In this document: piece after piece, positions 60,739 to 64,000 of the stretch | How the letters are laid out: each line of letters begins with the position of its first letter | How positions within the stretch are numbered: position 1 is the stretch's first letter | Assembly: GCF_001435955.1 (NCBI RefSeq) | Contig: NZ_AYYT01000006.1 | Location: 19,929-83,928 of the forward strand | Reading direction: 5' to 3' | DNA: 64,000 nt | Source of the DNA: Ligilactobacillus salivarius DSM 20555 = ATCC 11741 | GTDB taxonomy: Bacteria; Bacillota; Bacilli; Lactobacillales; Lactobacillaceae | Notes under the pieces: generated by a model | The model's database searches: none | Told to the model about the DNA's origin: nothing | What the model saw: only the letters and a program-made list of their open reading frames with translations | Program-made: the position numbers and the translations under genes

Positions 60739-62196
60739 TTAGTTATTCATTTTCTTTTGTAAATAGTTAGAAATCCAAGTTAAAACTGTGATTACGATTA
60801 AGTACATTAATCCGATAATTGCCCAAACTTTGAAGCCTTCAAGGTTACGAGCGATGATAATTTTACCAGTTTGTGTAAGTTCAAGAATACCGATAATAGA
60901 AAGAATAGAAGTATCTTTCAAAGTAATGATAAACTGGTTTACGAATGAAGGAACCATAATTTTAATTCCTTGTGGTAATATAATCTTCTTCATTGCTTTA
61001 CCAAATGATAATCCTAAACTACGAGCAGCTTCCATTTGCCCTTTATCGACAGCTTCAATTCCCCCTTTAACAAAGGCAGCAGTATAAGCACCTTCGTTTA
61101 AAGTAAGGGTGATGATGCCGGCTATGAAAGCTGGAATCTTAGTACCAGTTAAGCTAGGAATACCGTTATAGATAAATAGGGCAAGTACTAGCAATGGAAG
61201 ACCACGGAAGATATAAATAACAGTAGTTGAAACTCCTTGAGCGAACTTGTTAGGAATTACTCCTAAGAAACCAATGATAATCCCAAAGATAGTTGCGCCG
61301 ATAATACCCAAAATAGTTAGGTAGATTGTTTTCCAAAGACCGTTAAGGAAAACGCCAGAGTTTTGTTTTAACAAACCAATAAAGGTATGTTCATTGTTGC
61401 TATTTTCGTTAGCTTTCTTTTGTTCGGCAATTGTATTTTGGTTGATGTAGCGATTTACGATCTTATCATAACCACCATTTTTCTTTAACTTAGCTAAACC
61501 ATCATCAAATTTATGTAGAAGTTCTTGGTTCTTACCTTTCATAACCGCAAAACCGTAGTAACCACTTTGAGCAGGGTTAGTAACGATTTTCAACTTAGTA
61601 CCTGTTTGAATTGCATATTGCATTACGGGCATATCTTCAAAACAAGCAACAGAGTTTCCGTTAACAACATCATTGTACATGTTGTCGGAATCATCAAAAG
61701 TTACAGTTTTAAAACCATATTTGTCTTTCAATGAAAGAGCATAGTTAGCAGCGGCAGTACCAGTTTTTAAAGCAACGCGTTTGCCACGTAGTTGTTTGAG
61801 GCTGGTAATGTTACTATTTTTAGCAACTGCCATGATGAAACCTGTTTTATAGTATGGCTTTGAGAAATCGAATTTTTGTTTACGTTCATCAGTAATAGCC
61901 ATCCCAGCAATAACCCCATCAATTTGTCCAGATTGTAAAGATTGAACGGCAGAGTTAAATCCAATTGGTTGAATATTAACTTTAAATCCTTCTTCTTTAG
62001 CGATAGCTTTCATTAAATCGATATCTATTCCAACATATTGATTATTCTTATTAGCGAATTCAAAAGGGGGATAAGTAACATCTGTCCCGATATTGTAGGT
62101 TTTAGTGTCTGCATTAACATGATTATTATTCAAGTTAGTAAAAATTAATAAAGTACATAAGCAACTGACAATAAAAATAAATGCTTTTTTTAGCAT
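60739..62196 (-). CDS. Polar amino acid ABC transporter, fused binding protein and permease (GlnPH-like)
   Basis: 485 residues. Signal/anchor segment (residues 3-25), then a solute-binding domain of the glutamine type (YNIGTDVTYPPFEFANKNNQYVGIDIDLM; DGVIAGMAITDERKQKFDFS), then a His/Met permease domain with five helices and the EAA-like loop EAARSLGLSFGKAMKKIILPQG. This fusion is typical of GlnP/GlnH-type importers of lactic acid bacteria. Usually glnQ (the ATPase) follows; here a terminator follows immediately and no ATPase gene is next to it, so the ATPase must come from elsewhere. Start ATG 62196 lies eight bases after AGGAG; GTG 62205 is too close. Confidence 0.9.
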   Translation of the reverse strand: MLKKAFIFIVSCLCTLLIFTNLNNNHVNADTKTYNIGTDVTYPPFEFANKNNQYVGIDIDLMKAIAKEEGFKVNIQPIGFNSAVQSLQSGQIDGVIAGMAITDERKQKFDFSKPYYKTGFIMAVAKNSNITSLKQLRGKRVALKTGTAAANYALSLKDKYGFKTVTFDDSDNMYNDVVNGNSVACFEDMPVMQYAIQTGTKLKIVTNPAQSGYYGFAVMKGKNQELLHKFDDGLAKLKKNGGYDKIVNRYINQNTIAEQKKANENSNNEHTFIGLLKQNSGVFLNGLWKTIYLTILGIIGATIFGIIIGFLGVIPNKFAQGVSTTVIYIFRGLPLLVLALFIYNGIPSLTGTKIPAFIAGIITLTLNEGAYTAAFVKGGIEAVDKGQMEAARSLGLSFGKAMKKIILPQGIKIMVPSFVNQFIITLKDTSILSIIGILELTQTGKIIIARNLEGFKVWAIIGLMYLIVITVLTWISNYLQKKMNN

Positions 62197-62294
62197 AGGC
62201 GACACTCCTAAAAATTATAAAATGTTAAAATATATCTCATTAAGAATACCACAATTTATTATTAAAGTGCAATTTAATCTATAAGTAAAAACAT

Positions 62295-62330
62295 ATAAAA
62301 AAGCCAGTATGCGAATTGACATACTGACTT
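62295..62330 (-). terminator. Terminator after ilvE
   Basis: On the minus strand AAGTCAGTATG pairs with CATACTGGCTT (one G-T) around an 8-base loop, followed by T residues. Confidence 0.85.
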
Positions 62331-62350
62331 AATTAAGTTTGAGGAATTAT

Positions 62351-62433
62351 AATTATTGACTTGCTAAGCATTGACCAACTACAAAGTAGCAGATTGTTTT
62401 TTAATGGTTTACGCTGACTTAGCAAGAATAATT
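62351..62433 (-). other. Structured 3' region between ilvE and its terminator
   Basis: AATTATT-GA-CTTGCTAAG (62351-62368) and CTTAGCAAG-AATAATT (62418-62433) form a 16-bp stem with a two-base bulge, enclosing about 50 bases with a smaller CTAC/GTAG hairpin. There is no T run, so it is not a terminator itself. Confidence 0.6.
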
Positions 62434-62435
62434 AA

Positions 62436-63470
62436 TTAGTCAACGCGGACAACCCAGCCTTCAGGAGCAGGCTTATCACCAAATTGAATTCCTGTTAATT
62501 CATCATATAATTTCTTAGTTACAGGTCCAACTTCTGTTTCACTGTAGAATTGATGATACTTGTCACCAACTTGGAAACCAGCAATTGGAGAAATTACAGC
62601 AGCTGTACCACATGCACCAGCTTCTGCAAAGTGATCCAATTCATCGATATAAACGTCGCCTTCTTCAACTTCCATACCAAAGCGTTCTTTAGCAAGATAC
62701 AAGAGGGAGTATTTAGTAACAGAAGGCAAGATAGATGGTGATTTAGGAGTTACAAACTTGCCATCTTTTGTGATACCGAAGAAGTTTGCAGAACCAACTT
62801 CTTCAATCTTCTTATGTTCAACTGGATCAAGATAGATACAATCGGAGAAACCTTCTTTGTGGGCTTTGTCACCAGGAAGTAAACTAGCAGCGTAGTTACC
62901 ACCAACTTTGCTTGCACCAGTACCCTTATGAGCAGCTCTATCATAGTTAGAAACTAAGAAACGAGTAGGAACCATACCACCCTTGAAGTAATTTCCAACA
63001 GGCATAGCAAAAACAGTAAAGATGTATTCCTTAGCTGGATGTACACCAATGTTAGGTCCAACCCCAATGATTAATGGACGCAAGTATAAAGTACCGCCAG
63101 TGCCATATGGTGGAACATAAGCTTCATTTGCACGAACAACTGATTTACATGCTTCAATGAACATTTCAGTTGAAACTTCAGGCATTAATAAGCGACGACA
63201 ACTGTCTTGTAAACGGGCAGCATTGCGGTCAGGACGGAATAATTGTACATGGTTATCTTTTGTACGGTAAGCTTTCATACCTTCAAAAGCTTGTTGACCA
63301 TAATGAAGAGCTGTTGAACCTTCATTCATTGCAAGTGTAGAGTCTTCAGTTAAACCTGCCTTATGCCATTCGCCATCTTTCCAATAAGCGCGATAACGAT
63401 AAGGGAGATCCATGTATTCAAATCCCAAGTTGTCCCAATCAAGAGTTGTTAATGGTTCTTTTGCTGTCAT
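62436..63470 (-). CDS. ilvE: Branched-chain amino acid aminotransferase
   Basis: 344-residue class IV PLP aminotransferase that exchanges amino groups between Ile, Leu or Val and 2-oxoglutarate. It contains GSTALHYGQQAFEGMKAYR (the HYGQ.xFEG family motif), the PLP lysine in GASKVGGNYAAS, and AGACGTAAVISPI at the cofactor phosphate site. Start ATG 63470 lies nine bases after AAGGAGG; the open frame further upstream runs through the leader region. It is preceded by a leader RNA with an Ile/Leu-rich peptide and a terminator, pointing to control by branched-chain amino acids. Confidence 0.95.
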   Translation of the reverse strand: MTAKEPLTTLDWDNLGFEYMDLPYRYRAYWKDGEWHKAGLTEDSTLAMNEGSTALHYGQQAFEGMKAYRTKDNHVQLFRPDRNAARLQDSCRRLLMPEVSTEMFIEACKSVVRANEAYVPPYGTGGTLYLRPLIIGVGPNIGVHPAKEYIFTVFAMPVGNYFKGGMVPTRFLVSNYDRAAHKGTGASKVGGNYAASLLPGDKAHKEGFSDCIYLDPVEHKKIEEVGSANFFGITKDGKFVTPKSPSILPSVTKYSLLYLAKERFGMEVEEGDVYIDELDHFAEAGACGTAAVISPIAGFQVGDKYHQFYSETEVGPVTKKLYDELTGIQFGDKPAPEGWVVRVD

Positions 63471-63510
63471 AATAAAATTCCTCCTTAATATGTAATTCAA
63501 TAAATTAGAG

Positions 63511-63548
63511 TAAAGAAAAACCCACAAAGCTAGTTGAGCAGTGTGGGT
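63511..63548 (-). terminator. Attenuator terminator upstream of ilvE
   Basis: On the minus strand ACCCACA (63548-63542) pairs with TGTGGGT (63526-63520), with an inner GCT/AGC pairing and a TTTTTCTTT tail. It lies about 40 bases before the ilvE start. Confidence 0.82.
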
Positions 63549-63624
63549 AAAAAGTATATAGTCAATTCACCGCTGCAACTATTAGTTATGTAATCTATAC
63601 TAGACGCACGATGAATCAAAGTCT

Positions 63625-63729
63625 TCACTCAAAATTAGCTGAGATATTAGATGACGCATCGTGCATCATAATAATAGCTAAGCTAATTAAAATTATACGG
63701 TTGCTAAATCTATTAAAATATGTACGCAT
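63625..63729 (-). CDS. Ile/Leu-rich leader peptide of ilvE
   Basis: 34 codons from ATG 63729, nine bases behind GGGAG (63743-63739); a second ATG at 63735 would add two residues. The peptide begins MRTYFNRFSN, then RIILISLAII, in which seven of nine residues after Arg are Ile or Leu, before MMHDASSN. The stop TGA is at 63627-63625. Its position between a promoter and a terminator ahead of a branched-chain aminotransferase supports a regulatory leader. Confidence 0.75.
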   Translation of the reverse strand: MRTYFNRFSNRIILISLAIIMMHDASSNISANFE

Positions 63730-63777
63730 AATCATCTACTCCCATCTAAATAATCTACTGAATTAATAATTGCTTTT

Positions 63778-63805
63778 ATTATATCAGTAAATATTAAAAA
63801 ATCAA
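63778..63805 (-). promoter_or_regulatory. Promoter of ilvE and its leader
   Basis: On the minus strand TTGATT, 16 bases, TATAAT with TG before the -10 hexamer. Confidence 0.65.
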
Positions 63806-63960
63806 TATCTTTTTTAATCTTTTTGCAATTATTTAATAAAACTATAATTTTAAGAGCTAAATAATAGAGTTTGAATTTTTTCTTCCTATTATATGGTGAA
63901 AAAATTATTATTCATAAAGTATGTATTGAAGATTTTTTTGAGAAAAACTGAAATTAATTG

Positions 63961-63989
63961 TTGACGTAACCTAAAAATCAAGGTATAGT
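63961..63989 (+). promoter_or_regulatory. Promoter reading out of the right end of the window
   Basis: TTGACG, 17 bases, TATAGT: near-consensus. The gene it serves lies beyond the window. The AT-rich stretch 63806-63960 shows nothing else I can name. Confidence 0.65.
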
Positions 63990-64000
63990 ATATATCGTTG

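Larger units (their letters stand above)
63511..63729 (-). promoter_or_regulatory. Predicted branched-chain amino acid attenuator of ilvE
   Basis: On the minus strand: segment A GATGCACGATG (63667-63657, inside the leader peptide gene) pairs with B CATCGTGCGTC (63613-63603) over 11 bp. Segment C TAGTTGCAGCGGTG (63581-63568) pairs with D CACTGCTCAACTA (63543-63531) over 13 bp with one bulge. D occupies the loop and the edge of the terminator stem, so C:D and the terminator exclude each other. A weaker B:C pairing is also possible. A begins right behind the Ile codons of the leader. The direction of the response (on or off when amino acids are scarce) is not settled by the pairings. Confidence 0.7.

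Noticed and set aside
63511..63770. T-box for branched-chain amino acids upstream of ilvE
   Set aside because: The conserved T-box core is absent, and the open leader frame with Ile/Leu codons gives a different mechanism.
1..64000. CRISPR array, prophage, intact insertion sequence, tRNA or rRNA genes
   Set aside because: No regularly spaced repeats, integrase or transposase genes, and no tRNA T-loop/anticodon patterns or rRNA sequence were recognised on either strand.

Overview
The window is a chromosomal segment of a low-GC Gram-positive bacterium, almost certainly a member of the Lactobacillaceae. Supporting features are the AT-rich sequence, strong AGGAGG-type ribosome binding sites, TTG/GTG starts, a walRK-yycH-yycI-walJ-htrA-rlmH block, pyruvate oxidase, ClpL, a MurE / ATP-grasp ligase / aspartate racemase cluster (the chemistry of an L-Lys-D-Asp peptidoglycan cross-bridge) and relics of an accessory SecY2/Asp system. 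A Ligilactobacillus-like species would fit, but I cannot prove the genus from this sequence. The walRK-htrA-rlmH block usually lies near the replication origin in this group, and a cluster of DnaA-box sequences sits between htrA and rlmH.

Layout: 1-5.1 kb holds the tail of a glycosyltransferase, a secreted M23 peptidase, asnB, a frameshifted TMEM175-like channel gene and mscL. 5.1-7.9 kb holds pyruvate oxidase, a candidate small RNA and a HesB/IscA-like protein; the two proteins share the same C-terminal DAVSGAS motif. 8-11.5 kb is the D-aspartate cross-bridge operon. 11.5-19.7 kb is mostly transporters (MFS with its TetR regulator, GRP sugar uptake, ThrE-type exporter, EamA exporter), a GNAT acetyltransferase and PepF. 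19.7-22.2 kb is a transsulfuration operon (mccA-mccB) behind a Cys-codon leader peptide with two terminators and mutually exclusive pairings. 22.2-26.1 kb has an iron-dependent alcohol dehydrogenase, msrB, a DinJ antitoxin with a broken YafQ-like toxin, and an L,D-transpeptidase. 26.3-30.3 kb is a MarR-regulated heterodimeric ABC exporter.

30.3-36 kb is an accessory-looking stretch: a lipoprotein, a zinc-ribbon/HerA-FtsK-like ATPase with internal 47-residue repeats, a zinc-ribbon membrane protein, a Cof phosphatase and an AlbA_2/Schlafen-type protein. 36-44.5 kb is the Wal regulon block. 44.6-50.8 kb has an organophosphate antiporter, a membrane-anchored EEP-family enzyme and a decaying accessory Sec locus (secY2 intact, asp1 with a nonsense codon, asp2 cut short). 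50.9-64 kb has a MATE pump, an Lsa-type ABC-F protein behind a terminator/antiterminator leader, cyclophilin, a PuuD-like amidohydrolase, gshA, a small HTH protein, clpL, a universal stress protein, a fused glutamine-type ABC transporter subunit and ilvE behind an Ile/Leu-rich leader peptide.

Two themes stand out. First, three separate genes or operons (mccAB, the ABC-F gene, ilvE) carry leader RNAs whose sequence predicts transcription attenuation; two of these leaders encode peptides rich in the codons for the amino acid handled by the downstream enzymes. Second, there is visible gene decay (TMEM175, YafQ toxin, YjbR, an SDR remnant, asp1, asp2). I found no tRNA, rRNA, CRISPR array, prophage or intact insertion sequence.
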